Assembly (NCBI RefSeq): GCF_900109515.1
Contig: NZ_FOBD01000009.1
Coordinates: forward strand, 1-64,000
DNA: 64,000 nt
Reading direction: 5' to 3'
DNA from: Paenibacillus sp. OK003
Lineage (GTDB): Bacteria > Bacillota > Bacilli > Paenibacillales > Paenibacillaceae
Shown here: piece by piece, positions 16,952-26,251 of the stretch
How the letters are laid out: each line of letters opens with the position of its first letter
How positions within the stretch are numbered: position 1 is the stretch's first letter
Made by a program: the position numbers and the translations under genes
The notes under the pieces: model-generated
Told to the model about the DNA's origin: nothing
Databases searched by the model: none
What the model saw: the letters and a program-made list of their open reading frames with translations, nothing else

Positions 16952-18394
16952 CTATTTCACAGATTCAAGCGTTATGCGGCGATAAATATCCATATACTCT
17001 TCGGCTGAGACGTTCCAGCTATAGTCTCCGGTCATTGCATTTTTCACAATCTTTTTCCAGTGCTCGGGCTGACGATAAAATTCCTCAGCACGACGAATGG
17101 TGTTCATCATGTCATGGGCGTTAAAGCTAGTGAAGGAGAACCCATTCCCCTCACCGCTGAATTCATTGTATGCCTGAACCGTATCGTTCAGACCCCCTGT
17201 TTCCCGGACAAGTGGTACGCTGCCGTAACGGAGTGCAAGCAACTGGCTAATACCACACGGCTCGAACCTCGATGGCATCAGGAACAGATCACTGGCTGCG
17301 TAGAAACGGCGGGATAACCCATCATTGAACGTAATTTGAGCAGACATTTTCAGTGGATAACGATTAGCTGCCTCACGGAACCAGTGTTCATAAGCCGAAT
17401 CCCCAGTACCTAATACTGCGAACTGAATATCGTCATAATACAATAATTCATCCAATACACGACACACCAGATCCAACCCTTTGGAATCCACAAGCCTTGT
17501 AACCATCACCATCAGTGGAGCATCCGGACGTACAGGCAATCCTAATTCCTTTTGCAACTCGATTTTGTTCTCGATTTTCTTGGACAGGCTGGTTCTGTAT
17601 TTAACCGCAATTTTATGATCCGTTGCCGGATTGTAACTCTTGGTATCAATACCGTTAACAATCCCACTGAAACGATCGCCCAATGAACTGAGCAATCCAT
17701 CCAGACCATAGCCATAGTAGGAGGTTTGTACTTCCTTGGCGTAGGTTGGGCTGACGGTCGTTACATGATCCGCAAAAACGATTCCAGCCTTAAGGAAATT
17801 GACATTGCCATAATATTCTGCCCCGTCCACCGTAAAATACCGATCATCCAGCTCAAGCAAATCACTGAATAAATCATGTGGAAACACACCTTGATATAAC
17901 AGGTTATGTATCGTAAAAACGGTTTTCATCTCACTATAAAAGGGATCATGAGCAAAGTGAGCCTCCAACAGTAAAGGAATCATACCCGCGTGCCAATCGT
18001 GACTGTGCAGCACATCCGGCTTGAATTCAATTTGTGGCAACACCTCGAGAACAGCACGATTGAAGAAGGCAAAACGCTCCCCGTCATCCATATACCCATA
18101 AACGCCATCCCGTCCAAAATAGTATTCATTGTCTACAAAGTAGACAGGAATCCCGTCATGAACCAGCATCTCTATTCCACAATAAGGTCTGCGCCAACCA
18201 AGAGGAACATCTGTCGTGATCACAGGCTCCATCGCCTCTTTATACTCATCCGGGATGCCCTTGTATTTGGGTAAAATGACACGAACATCTGCCCCACTCT
18301 TCTTTAGTGCTTGTGGTAATGCGCCGATGACGTCAGCAAGGCCTCCTGTTTTGATAAATGGATGTACTTCAGCAGCAGCAAATAGAATATTCAT
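16952..18394 (-). CDS. glgA: Glycogen synthase GlgA
   Basis: A 480-residue GT5 enzyme that adds glucose from ADP-glucose to the non-reducing ends of glycogen. It shows the N-terminal KTGGLADVIGALP substrate-binding motif, HSHDWHAGMIPLL, the linker TVSPTYAKEVQ, the second Rossmann domain VMVTRLVDSKGLDL, and the C-terminal PSRFEPCGISQLLALRYG with catalytic Glu and TGGLNDTVQ. The ATG overlaps the glgB stop by four bases, so the two are coupled. Glycogen synthesis here would use GlgC (divergent neighbour), GlgA and GlgB. No phosphorylase or GlgD is present in the window. Confidence 0.96.
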   Translation of the reverse strand: MNILFAAAEVHPFIKTGGLADVIGALPQALKKSGADVRVILPKYKGIPDEYKEAMEPVITTDVPLGWRRPYCGIEMLVHDGIPVYFVDNEYYFGRDGVYGYMDDGERFAFFNRAVLEVLPQIEFKPDVLHSHDWHAGMIPLLLEAHFAHDPFYSEMKTVFTIHNLLYQGVFPHDLFSDLLELDDRYFTVDGAEYYGNVNFLKAGIVFADHVTTVSPTYAKEVQTSYYGYGLDGLLSSLGDRFSGIVNGIDTKSYNPATDHKIAVKYRTSLSKKIENKIELQKELGLPVRPDAPLMVMVTRLVDSKGLDLVCRVLDELLYYDDIQFAVLGTGDSAYEHWFREAANRYPLKMSAQITFNDGLSRRFYAASDLFLMPSRFEPCGISQLLALRYGSVPLVRETGGLNDTVQAYNEFSGEGNGFSFTSFNAHDMMNTIRRAEEFYRQPEHWKKIVKNAMTGDYSWNVSAEEYMDIYRRITLESVK

Positions 18395-20448
18395 GCCTTC
18401 GTCCTCCTTTTGGGTTTAACTGTAGTGCTATCTTTTGTTTTACTGGTTTTAGTGGTACTGGCTTTTGCTCTGACGGATTGAACTTCAAGGGGCAGTGCAT
18501 CCGTTTTCCGACGTGTGTTCTTTTTTAAAATAACGACACTTAGCGGTGGCAAAACAACTTCCAGACTATGTGGTTGCCCATGAAAAGGAATCTTTTCTGT
18601 AGTAAGCTGCATATCATTGATAATGCCTGATCCGCCATAATCGGAATGATCACTGTTCAGTACTTCGGTATACATACCGGGACGCATGACACCAATCCGG
18701 TAACGCTCCCGCTTGACTGGCTGAAAGTTAATGAGCACAAGGAGTGTATCCGCAGATTTTTTTCCTTTGCGCACATATGAAATGACACTTTGGTCCTGAT
18801 CATCCGGAGTGATCCATTCATAACCGTCAAAGGAATGATCAAGCTCCCACAAAGCTTTTTCGCCCAAGTATAGCTCGGACAGATCCCGTTCAAACTTGTG
18901 GAGTTTACGGTGACTGTCATAGTTCAGCAAAAACCAGTCCAGTTGATCTTCATCTTTCCATTCGATAAACTGGCCGAATTCTCCACCCATAAACAGCAGT
19001 TTCTTGCCTGGGAATGTCATAAAGTACCCCATGAAGGCGCGCATGCCGGCAAACTTCTGCTCGTATGTTCCTGGCATCTTGTCTAGGAGCGACTTTTTGC
19101 CATGAACGACCTCGTCATGAGACAGAGGAAGCACGTAATTTTCAGCAAAGGAGTATACGACCGGGAATGTCAGCAAATGATGTTTGGAAGGACGTTCGTG
19201 AAAATCCGATTCCATGTAATCAAGTGTATCGTTCATCCAACCCATGTTCCATTTGTAGTTGAACCCTAACCCACCCTGATCTACTGGCGAAGTAACCATC
19301 GGCCATGCACTGGATTCTTCTGCCATCATCAGAGCATAGGGAAAATACTTGAAGACCGTTTCATTCAACTGCTGCAAAAAAGCAACAGCTTCCTTGTTTT
19401 CCAGGCCACCTTCGTTATTCGTTCGGTATTGTCCTGGCTGCTTTTCGAAATCCAACTTAAGCATACTGGTTACCGCATCGACCCGAAGTCCGTCGAAATG
19501 GAACATCTCCATCCAATACAACGCATTAGAGATCAAAAACGAACGAATTTCAGGTTTAGAGTAGTCAAAGCTGAGGGTGCCCCAGCCTGGTCTCTCTGCT
19601 AACAGTGGATCTGCATATTCATACAAGGGCGTTCCATCAAACAAACGCAAGCCATGAGCATCCTTCGCAAAATGTGCGGGGACCCAATCGAGCAAAACGC
19701 CTATTCCTGCCTTATGTAGCGTATCAACTAGATACATCAGATCTTTAGGCTGCCCGTAACGGCTGGTTGGCGCAAAAAATCCTGTGTTCTGATACCCCCA
19801 CGAAAGGTCGTAAGGATGTTCACTCAGGGGCATCATTTCTACATGCGTATATTTCATCTCCAATAAGTAAGGAACAAGCAAGTCCGCAAGTTCACGATAA
19901 CTGTAGAGTGTGCCGTCCTCTTTCCGTTTCCAGGTTCCAGCATGCATTTCATAAATATGTAGAGGTTTGTTATACACGCCTCGTTGTTTGCGTCTCCATG
20001 CGCCATCATTCCATTTGTAACCTTCGATGGAGCTGGTGACCGATGCCGTACGCGGACGAACTTCAGCCTGGAAAGCATAAGGGTCAGCTTTGAGCAATTC
20101 GGTACCCTCTTCCGTTAATATACGGAATTTGTATAATGTTCCTTCACTGATTTCCGGAATAAAACGACTCCAAAATCCAGAATCGGGTATCTTATATAAA
20201 GGTTCCTGTTCACCTTTCCATCCATTACGGTCTAAAGCCAGGCCTACTTCTGTGGCATTCGGAGCCCACACGGTAAAACGATATCCCTGACGATGATCTT
20301 CGATCGCAGGCTGTGCGCCCATTATTCGATAACTGTGATGAAGGTTTCCTTCATGAAACAAATAAATGTGCTCCGGCGAAATTTCCGGGTTTGTTAACGG
20401 TTGAATGGCCAAGAGATCACCTTCTTCTCCAGAAAATAGATATAACAT
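18391..20448 (-). CDS. glgB: 1,4-alpha-glucan branching enzyme GlgB
   Basis: A 685-residue GH13 branching enzyme that makes alpha-1,6 branches in glycogen. It has an N-terminal CBM48 domain (TVWAPNATEVGLALDRNGW), then the barrel with the motif DWVPAHFAKD, the nucleophile Asp in FDGLRVDAVTSML, the Glu in MMAEESSAWP, and the third Asp in LPLSHDEVVHGK. The C-terminal 45 residues are Lys/Thr/Ser-rich and basic, beyond the usual end near VVILKKN, and are probably a disordered extension. Two starts are possible: ATG at 20448 with a weak site, or TTG at 20412 with AAGGTGA close upstream. It is coupled to glgA downstream. Confidence 0.95.
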   Translation of the reverse strand: MLYLFSGEEGDLLAIQPLTNPEISPEHIYLFHEGNLHHSYRIMGAQPAIEDHRQGYRFTVWAPNATEVGLALDRNGWKGEQEPLYKIPDSGFWSRFIPEISEGTLYKFRILTEEGTELLKADPYAFQAEVRPRTASVTSSIEGYKWNDGAWRRKQRGVYNKPLHIYEMHAGTWKRKEDGTLYSYRELADLLVPYLLEMKYTHVEMMPLSEHPYDLSWGYQNTGFFAPTSRYGQPKDLMYLVDTLHKAGIGVLLDWVPAHFAKDAHGLRLFDGTPLYEYADPLLAERPGWGTLSFDYSKPEIRSFLISNALYWMEMFHFDGLRVDAVTSMLKLDFEKQPGQYRTNNEGGLENKEAVAFLQQLNETVFKYFPYALMMAEESSAWPMVTSPVDQGGLGFNYKWNMGWMNDTLDYMESDFHERPSKHHLLTFPVVYSFAENYVLPLSHDEVVHGKKSLLDKMPGTYEQKFAGMRAFMGYFMTFPGKKLLFMGGEFGQFIEWKDEDQLDWFLLNYDSHRKLHKFERDLSELYLGEKALWELDHSFDGYEWITPDDQDQSVISYVRKGKKSADTLLVLINFQPVKRERYRIGVMRPGMYTEVLNSDHSDYGGSGIINDMQLTTEKIPFHGQPHSLEVVLPPLSVVILKKNTRRKTDALPLEVQSVRAKASTTKTSKTKDSTTVKPKRRTKA

Positions 20449-20607
20449 TAACCATTACCCCATTCTAGCCAAGTTGAAAAGAAAAATGCGGTGTGTAAAA
20501 AAATGTTGTAATTTTTCAGGAATTTTACAGTATACATCGTTTCAATAGCTCCGCATTGCGTTTATGTATGTACTACACTGGACAAATATCTTGGGAGGGA
20601 AACGATT

Positions 20608-21834
20608 ATGTTTAATAAAGATTGCATCGCTATGCTGTTGGCGGGAGGAGAAGGGAAGCGATTAGCCCCTTTAACCTCAAGTATCGCAAAACCCGCTGTA
20701 CCGTTTGGCGGGCACTACCGGATTATCGATTTTCCTCTCAGCAACTGCGTAAACTCAGGCATCGACACTGTAGGTGTTCTGACGCAGTATCAAGCTGATT
20801 CATTACATGATCACATTGGTGGAGGAGAACCTTGGGGACATGGTACTTCAAGTGAGGCAGGAATTTCCTTACTTCCATCTTATCATACAGGAAATGACGA
20901 ATACTTGGGAACCGCGGATGCTATTTATAAAAATATGGACTATATTGACCAACAAAACCCCGAAAATGTTCTAATTTTGTCGGGTGACCATATCTATCAT
21001 ATGAATTATCGTGAAATGCTGGAAGCTCATACAGCGAATGAAGCAGTAGCGACGATCTCCGTTATGGAGGTTCCATGGGAAGAAGCCCATCGCTTCGGCA
21101 TTATGGCAGCGGATGAAAATCTAAGAGTTACTGAGTTTGCCGAGAAACCGGCCGAACCAAAAAGCAATCTGGCTTCCATGGGCATTTACATGTTCAAATG
21201 GGAATATCTGAAGCGCCACTTAATTGAAGATGCCGCAAATCCGGAATCCAGCCATGACTTCGGTAAAGATGTGATTCCTCAAATGTTGAATGAAAATACC
21301 CCTCTCTTCGTATATAACTTCAATGGTTATTGGAAAGACGTGGGTACCGTGAAGAGTTTATGGGATGCACACATGGATCTGCTTCATAACGATGAAGACT
21401 GGAGCCTGCAAAAAGAAGACTGGCCGATGTTTACTCGTGAATGGAGAACTAAACCGAGTGCATACAAAGCACGTCATACGCGTGCTGAGCTCCTGCACTC
21501 CATGATTCATGAATCCTGCGCCATTGATGGCCGGGCTGAACGTTCTGTTATTTTCTGCGGAGCCGAGGTGGGTAAAGGTTCTGAGATCAAAGACAGCGTG
21601 ATCATGCCAAATGCACGGGTAGGTCGCGGTGTTCATATCGAACGTGCCATTATTGGTGAAGGTGCCATAATCAAAGACGGTGCCATTGTCAAAGGTACGA
21701 CGGATGAAATTGTGGTAGTCGGACCGAATGAGATTGTCTCCGCCAAACCAGCTGTGCGCACACAACCTGTACGCATGCTGAAAGATGTCTATGAGAAAAG
21801 CGGGCGTCTGCGTGCTGGCGAACTTTCTTCATAA
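20608..21834 (+). CDS. glgC: Glucose-1-phosphate adenylyltransferase GlgC
   Basis: A 408-residue ADP-glucose pyrophosphorylase, the committed step of glycogen synthesis. The N-terminal nucleotidyltransferase domain carries [47 protein letters not shown] and EFAEKP. The C-terminal left-handed beta-helix begins near residue 300 ([37 protein letters not shown]). The ATG has GGGAGGGAA upstream. It is divergent from glgBA with about 160 bases between, which should hold promoters for both units. A terminator follows immediately. Confidence 0.96.
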   Translation: MFNKDCIAMLLAGGEGKRLAPLTSSIAKPAVPFGGHYRIIDFPLSNCVNSGIDTVGVLTQYQADSLHDHIGGGEPWGHGTSSEAGISLLPSYHTGNDEYLGTADAIYKNMDYIDQQNPENVLILSGDHIYHMNYREMLEAHTANEAVATISVMEVPWEEAHRFGIMAADENLRVTEFAEKPAEPKSNLASMGIYMFKWEYLKRHLIEDAANPESSHDFGKDVIPQMLNENTPLFVYNFNGYWKDVGTVKSLWDAHMDLLHNDEDWSLQKEDWPMFTREWRTKPSAYKARHTRAELLHSMIHESCAIDGRAERSVIFCGAEVGKGSEIKDSVIMPNARVGRGVHIERAIIGEGAIIKDGAIVKGTTDEIVVVGPNEIVSAKPAVRTQPVRMLKDVYEKSGRLRAGELSS

Positions 21835-21841
21835 GGATACC

Positions 21842-21870
21842 AAAAAGGCGAGCCAATGGCTCGCCTTTTT
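21842..21870. terminator. Bidirectional terminator between glgC and the histidine kinase gene
   Basis: AAAAAGGCGAGCC and GGCTCGCCTTTTT are perfectly paired around AAT, with T-runs on both strands, so it can end both converging transcripts. Confidence 0.9.
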
Positions 21871-21934
21871 GGTGCGTTAAATCCCAACATTTTTTCAAAG
21901 CCTAATACGTATCCTTAATGTTGCTAGCAAGGGA

Positions 21935-23410
21935 TTATGTTCCTTCTTTATCGGACTCTGTCTGCTGGGCCTCTGTCTGCTGGGCCTCTGTCTGCTGGGC
22001 CTCTGTCTCCTGCACTTCTTCAGGCAATGCTGGCAAAGAAACGGTAACCGTGGTTCCCGAACCAAGCTCACTCTGAATCGTAATCGTGCCGTCATGAAGT
22101 TCCACAAGTTCCTGCGTAATGGCAAGCCCCAGCCCTGTTCCCCCGTTTTGATGATTCACCTGGAAGAACCGGTCACGTACTTTGATGAGATGTTCTTCAC
22201 TGATCCCAATACCCGTATCCTGAACAGCAGCTATGATCTGCCCCTTCTCTTCTTTAACAGAAAGGAAAATCCACGAATTTTCATGAGAAAATTTAATCGC
22301 ATTGTCAACCAGATTAAGAAAGACCTGTTTCAGCCTATTGCCGTCTCCAAATACGTTAAACGCACGCGTCTCATCTGTTTCCAGCTTGAGATGTACTTGC
22401 TTTTGCTCCGCTTTGGCCCAAACGTTCAACATCGTTTCCTGAACAATTTCTCGAATGCTGACCGAGCCTTTTACAAGCTTCATCTGATTTTGCTGCAATT
22501 TGGAGAAATCGAGCATTTCTTCAACAAGACCGATCAGTCGCTCGGTTTCTTTGGAGATAATACTCATTCCAATTCTCGTCTCATCGGGATCGTACCCACC
22601 TGAATCCAGGGTTTCGCTCCAGCCTTTGATACTGGTCAGAGGTGTTCGCAATTCATGCGAAATAGAAGAAATAAAATCGTCTTTAATCTGGTTACTTCGT
22701 ACAATCTCATGTGCCATGAAATTCAATGTAGATGCAAGTTCGCCAAGCTCGTGCTTGTAATTCCCTTTAACTCTGACATCCAGACGTCCCCTGGCCATTT
22801 GCGCCGAAACCGCTGTAATGTTATTGAGGGGTCGCACAATTGAATTCGCCATTCCGATACTGATAATTAAAACAATGACTAGTACAGCCACACCTACAGC
22901 TACCGCAAGCAGCCCCATAACCAGGAGCTTAGAATTAACCATATCCAGCGAGGTGAGGTACCTCACAATATAAGTATTTTCGCCACCCAAATCTAGCTTG
23001 TGGGATACCGCCATGACTTGCTCACCCGTAAGGGGTTGTCTACCCACCCAACGGCCAATGCTTCCGTTCATGGCCTGTGATATATCACTCGTTTGAAGAA
23101 CGGCATGCTCAGACTCAAAAGCAGTTGAACTAGCCAAGACTCGGCCATCCATATCAAGGATTTGCAGCTCGGTACTACCCAATTGTAAATTCGCGAGCAA
23201 ATACGATAAATTATTGGCCTCATCCGTACGAGATAACGTTTCTTTAAAATCGTTCGTCGAAGTAATCTGCTGATTAATCGTATTATAAATACTCTCGTAA
23301 TAATACCTTTGCACTGCAATCAAAAATACGAATTCCACCAACAGCAGAGCCAGAAAAACTACAATGAAATAATGTAGTACGATCTGCCGTGTAATGCCTT
23401 TTTTGATCAT
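21935..23410 (-). CDS. Two-component sensor histidine kinase
   Basis: A 491-residue membrane sensor kinase. TM1 is at about 10-30 (LHYFIVVFLALLLVEFVFLI), followed by an extracellular domain of roughly 130 residues and TM2 at about 163-190. A HAMP domain follows (SIVRPLNNITAVSAQMARG), then the H-box FISSISHELRTPLTSIKGW, N-box NLVDNAIKF, G1 DTGIGI, and G2 GGTGLGLAI. The tail carries three tandem EAQQT repeats from a 15-base repeat. The ATG at 23410 overlaps the response-regulator stop (ATGA), giving translational coupling. It is the last gene of the four-gene ATPase/lipoprotein/regulator operon. Confidence 0.93.
   Translation of the reverse strand: MIKKGITRQIVLHYFIVVFLALLLVEFVFLIAVQRYYYESIYNTINQQITSTNDFKETLSRTDEANNLSYLLANLQLGSTELQILDMDGRVLASSTAFESEHAVLQTSDISQAMNGSIGRWVGRQPLTGEQVMAVSHKLDLGGENTYIVRYLTSLDMVNSKLLVMGLLAVAVGVAVLVIVLIISIGMANSIVRPLNNITAVSAQMARGRLDVRVKGNYKHELGELASTLNFMAHEIVRSNQIKDDFISSISHELRTPLTSIKGWSETLDSGGYDPDETRIGMSIISKETERLIGLVEEMLDFSKLQQNQMKLVKGSVSIREIVQETMLNVWAKAEQKQVHLKLETDETRAFNVFGDGNRLKQVFLNLVDNAIKFSHENSWIFLSVKEEKGQIIAAVQDTGIGISEEHLIKVRDRFFQVNHQNGGTGLGLAITQELVELHDGTITIQSELGSGTTVTVSLPALPEEVQETEAQQTEAQQTEAQQTESDKEGT
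21958..22009. repeat. 15-base tandem repeat in the histidine kinase tail
   Basis: Three near-perfect copies of the unit CTGTCTGCTGGGCCT (plus strand) encode Glu-Ala-Gln-Gln-Thr repeats at the kinase C-terminus, with degenerate edges. Because the unit is a multiple of three, copy-number change would alter tail length without a frameshift. Confidence 0.8.
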
Positions 23411-24105
23411 TGATCCCGGCCCTTCCATTTGTACCCGTGACCCCATACAGTCTGCAGGTATTCAGGTTCGGAAGGATTGTTCTCAATTTTCTGGCGCAAG
23501 CGGCGAATGTTTACGTCCACGATTTTGGGATCACCCATATACTCTTTGCCCCACACGTGATCCAGCAGCACATCTCGACTAAGCGGCGTATTTTCTTTTT
23601 CCAAGAAAAATTGAATCAAGGAAAACTCAGTTGGTGTTAACTCAATTAATTCATTTTGCTTCTTAAATTGCTTGGAGATCAGATCCAGTGAGAAGGGCCC
23701 TGATTGGAACGTTACCTTCGCAGCCGTCTCCCGGTGTACATTGACCCGGCGCAATAAAGATTGTATACGTGCAATCAGCTCGGTTGGACTAAACGGCTTA
23801 CTTACGTGATCGTCTGCTCCAACGGATAGCGCATATACCTTGTCCTGCTCCTGCACTTTGGCTGTCAGGAAAATAATACCCAGACGTTCATTCGTTTCAC
23901 GAATACGACGACACACTTCAAATCCATCAATTCCAGGAACCATAACATCCAGCAAAGCCAAGTCGATATCTGGTACGGATTGCAGAATGCGAAGCGCTTC
24001 ATGTCCGTCTCCCGCTTCAAGCACTTCGAACCCGTTTCTCTTCAAATTAATAACAATAAAACTGCGGATGGATTCTTCATCCTCAAGAATAAGTACTTTA
24101 CTCAT
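23407..24105 (-). CDS. OmpR/PhoB-family response regulator
   Basis: A 232-residue regulator. The receiver (1-120) has the acidic pocket EDE at 8-10, phospho-acceptor Asp53 in LALLDVM, the Thr in FLTAK and Lys in SKPF. The C-terminal winged helix (about 130-230) has ELTPTEFSLIQFFLE and the DPKIVDVNIRRLRQKIE recognition helix. All catalytic residues are present, so it is presumably phosphorylated by the kinase encoded next. It overlaps the lipoprotein gene by eight bases upstream. The closest known type is ResD/YycF-like, but the target genes cannot be inferred. Confidence 0.94.
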   Translation of the reverse strand: MSKVLILEDEESIRSFIVINLKRNGFEVLEAGDGHEALRILQSVPDIDLALLDVMVPGIDGFEVCRRIRETNERLGIIFLTAKVQEQDKVYALSVGADDHVSKPFSPTELIARIQSLLRRVNVHRETAAKVTFQSGPFSLDLISKQFKKQNELIELTPTEFSLIQFFLEKENTPLSRDVLLDHVWGKEYMGDPKIVDVNIRRLRQKIENNPSEPEYLQTVWGHGYKWKGRDQ

Positions 24106-25438
24106 TAAGTTCTTCCTTTCTGTTCAGATGCGACATATTGTCCAGTAATCCACCATCGTTATTCGCAGATTGCGCGCCACGATAAGCAATTACTCGATCA
24201 TTTGATTTAGTAATTTCTTTCCACCCTTTACCTTTGTCCTGTTCCCATTGCGTAAGTGTGAAATATTTTATTTCACCCACCGTTTCATCCGTATCAATCA
24301 TTTTGAAACGAATATATTTCCCCTTTTCCGATTTGGTATCTATTGTAACTTTTCCGTACCAATCCGTTTTCAGGTTAAGATGGAATGCATTCGCATCATC
24401 ACGATACTGGAAGGATACAAAATCTTTGCCATCCTTACCATTCCATTGATAGAAAGTATAGAACCACATTCGAGCATCAAATACGTAATGTTCCCAGCCT
24501 CTGGGTGTTTCCTTCAATCCAAATTCAATAATACCATCATTATTAAAATCACCGCTTAAAATTTTGTCATCTCTATAGGTTTGATCAGGGGAATTGAATG
24601 CATACAACAATTTGTTATCCTTTACATACACAATCTGTGTAAAGGTACTCCGGTCATCCAATTCGGCATCCAATACGAAGCCCACTTTATCCTTGGCAAT
24701 TTGACCACCAAGCGCATTATAAAATTCTTTTACTGTATAGTCCGTCTGTATACGGTCCACTTCCTTGAAGCTGCCATCATCATATTGATACAGGGCAATG
24801 GAGGCAAATCCGCTGGTATTGAGCGAAACGATAGCAAAATCATTTTTTTTGTCGCCGTTCAGATCCAAAGGATTCCCTTGCAAATCATCAATAATTAATT
24901 CATTATACGGTACTCCGCCCATCACCTGTTCAAGGGCTCCTCCTTTATAGGAATAGGCCATTAAAGCTTTCTGTGCTTCAAGACTCACTCCAAGAACAAT
25001 ATCAGGATTGCCATCGTTCGTAATGTCCAGCAGTTTAAACGATTGCAAGGTATTTCCCGGAACATCAAATGTAAGTTTTTTCACCCAGGTATCACCCTGC
25101 TCTTCGAGAAGCATGCCATGAATTCGCACATTTTCACTCGGAGTTTCGTAGAAAACTATGGCCTCTCGGGTTCCATCCCCATTTAAATCTGCCACCCGTA
25201 TCATGCTTGTATTGTTCAAGTCTTTGGGCCGAATTAATTGGCTTTCAGGAGGCTGTTCCTTCTGTACAATTGTAAGAAGCCTCTCCTTGTCCATCGACAT
25301 CATGGGTTGTTTCATCAAAAGCTTGGGATCACTCAGGACAGAGCATCCGCTAAGAACGGAGCCGAGTACAATCATAGCCGCTCCCCCCGCTAACAGGCGC
25401 CCCCACCGTGAATTAAGCAAATTCATCACTCTTTTCAA
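24098..25438 (-). CDS. FG-GAP/VCBS-repeat lipoprotein
   Basis: A 446-residue predicted lipoprotein with a basic start, hydrophobic helix and lipobox VLSGC (Cys32). The body contains several FG-GAP/VCBS-like calcium-binding turns: DLNGDGTREAIVF, DITNDGNPDIVLG, DLNGDKKNDFAIV and DFNNDGIIEFGLK, spaced as in a beta-propeller. The start is TTG at 25438, four bases past the ATPase stop, so translation is probably coupled. It overlaps the response regulator by eight bases. A sensor or ligand-binding role next to the kinase is plausible but inferred. Confidence 0.85.
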   Translation of the reverse strand: MKRVMNLLNSRWGRLLAGGAAMIVLGSVLSGCSVLSDPKLLMKQPMMSMDKERLLTIVQKEQPPESQLIRPKDLNNTSMIRVADLNGDGTREAIVFYETPSENVRIHGMLLEEQGDTWVKKLTFDVPGNTLQSFKLLDITNDGNPDIVLGVSLEAQKALMAYSYKGGALEQVMGGVPYNELIIDDLQGNPLDLNGDKKNDFAIVSLNTSGFASIALYQYDDGSFKEVDRIQTDYTVKEFYNALGGQIAKDKVGFVLDAELDDRSTFTQIVYVKDNKLLYAFNSPDQTYRDDKILSGDFNNDGIIEFGLKETPRGWEHYVFDARMWFYTFYQWNGKDGKDFVSFQYRDDANAFHLNLKTDWYGKVTIDTKSEKGKYIRFKMIDTDETVGEIKYFTLTQWEQDKGKGWKEITKSNDRVIAYRGAQSANNDGGLLDNMSHLNRKEELNE

Positions 25439-25442
25439 TAGT

Positions 25443-26168
25443 TTAAATCATATTTTTTTCTTGCTGTGTCAACCGACGTCCACGTATATCAAAAGCAATC
25501 TTGCCTTCGGCAAGACCCCAGATGCGGGTCGCATGTTTCTCTGCCATTTCAATCGGCAATACTGCAATTACGGTTGCCCGTTCCTCTTCGCACAATTTGC
25601 GCAGTGTTTCCAGCACCGTATCTGCGGTATGCGGATCAAGTCCGATGACAGGCTCATCCGCCAAAACAACTTTGGCACCATGCGCCAGCGCTCTGGCAAT
25701 GGCAACACGCTGCTTCTCGCCACCACTGAGCTTCTCTGCCGTCTGGTGTGCTTTATCCAGCAATCCGAGCCCTTCCAGATAATCCATCGCACCCATATAA
25801 TCATCGGAACGAACCATACCTGTTACCATTCTCCACAAAGGAGTTTGACCAGAACGACCGATCAATACATTTTTCAAAGCGGTACGTCTCGGATACAATT
25901 GCGGATTCTGTTCCAAGTATGCCCATTCCCGTTTAATTTTCCGTTTTCCGGACCAACCTTCTTTTATAATCTCGGCCCCGTCCACTGTAAATCGACCATT
26001 ATCCCATTTTTCCATCATAGCAAGGCATTTAAGCAGCATGCTTTTCCCGCTGCCACTCGAGCCCACTACCCCGATCATTTCACCCTGTTGCATATCGAAC
26101 CGTATATCCCGCAGAACCGGAACCCGGTCCGCTCCAACGGATTTGCTTAAACCCTCAACTCTGATCAT
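25443..26168 (-). CDS. ABC transporter ATP-binding protein without a partner permease
   Basis: A 241-residue ATPase resembling the phosphonate/metal-type PhnC class. It has Walker A GSSGSGKSM (Met instead of the usual Thr/Ser), a Q-loop LEQNPQLYP, ALKNVLIGR, signature LSGGEKQR, Walker B VVLADEP and D-loop GLDP. The expected H-loop His is replaced: the strand reads VIAVLPIEMAEK rather than V-T-H, so hydrolysis may be altered. No permease or binding protein is encoded nearby. It is the first gene of the operon with the FG-GAP lipoprotein and two-component system. Transport, or a sensory role as with BceAB-type modules, is open. Confidence 0.82.
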   Translation of the reverse strand: MIRVEGLSKSVGADRVPVLRDIRFDMQQGEMIGVVGSSGSGKSMLLKCLAMMEKWDNGRFTVDGAEIIKEGWSGKRKIKREWAYLEQNPQLYPRRTALKNVLIGRSGQTPLWRMVTGMVRSDDYMGAMDYLEGLGLLDKAHQTAEKLSGGEKQRVAIARALAHGAKVVLADEPVIGLDPHTADTVLETLRKLCEEERATVIAVLPIEMAEKHATRIWGLAEGKIAFDIRGRRLTQQEKNMI

Positions 26169-26251
26169 CGCGATGTCTCCTCTTGTCCATGTTTTTCCCT
26201 ACTACTAGTGTACTCGGAAATGGACATCAATTTCCATGCGAACACCAGCTT

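Noticed and set aside
21958..22009. Short repeats as a possible CRISPR array
   Set aside because: The 15-base units are directly adjacent, without spacers, and encode in-frame EAQQT in the kinase tail.
25158..26150. A 330-codon + strand open frame opposite the ATPase and lipoprotein genes
   Set aside because: It spans two genes antisense, is Cys/His/Phe-rich, and has no family feature.
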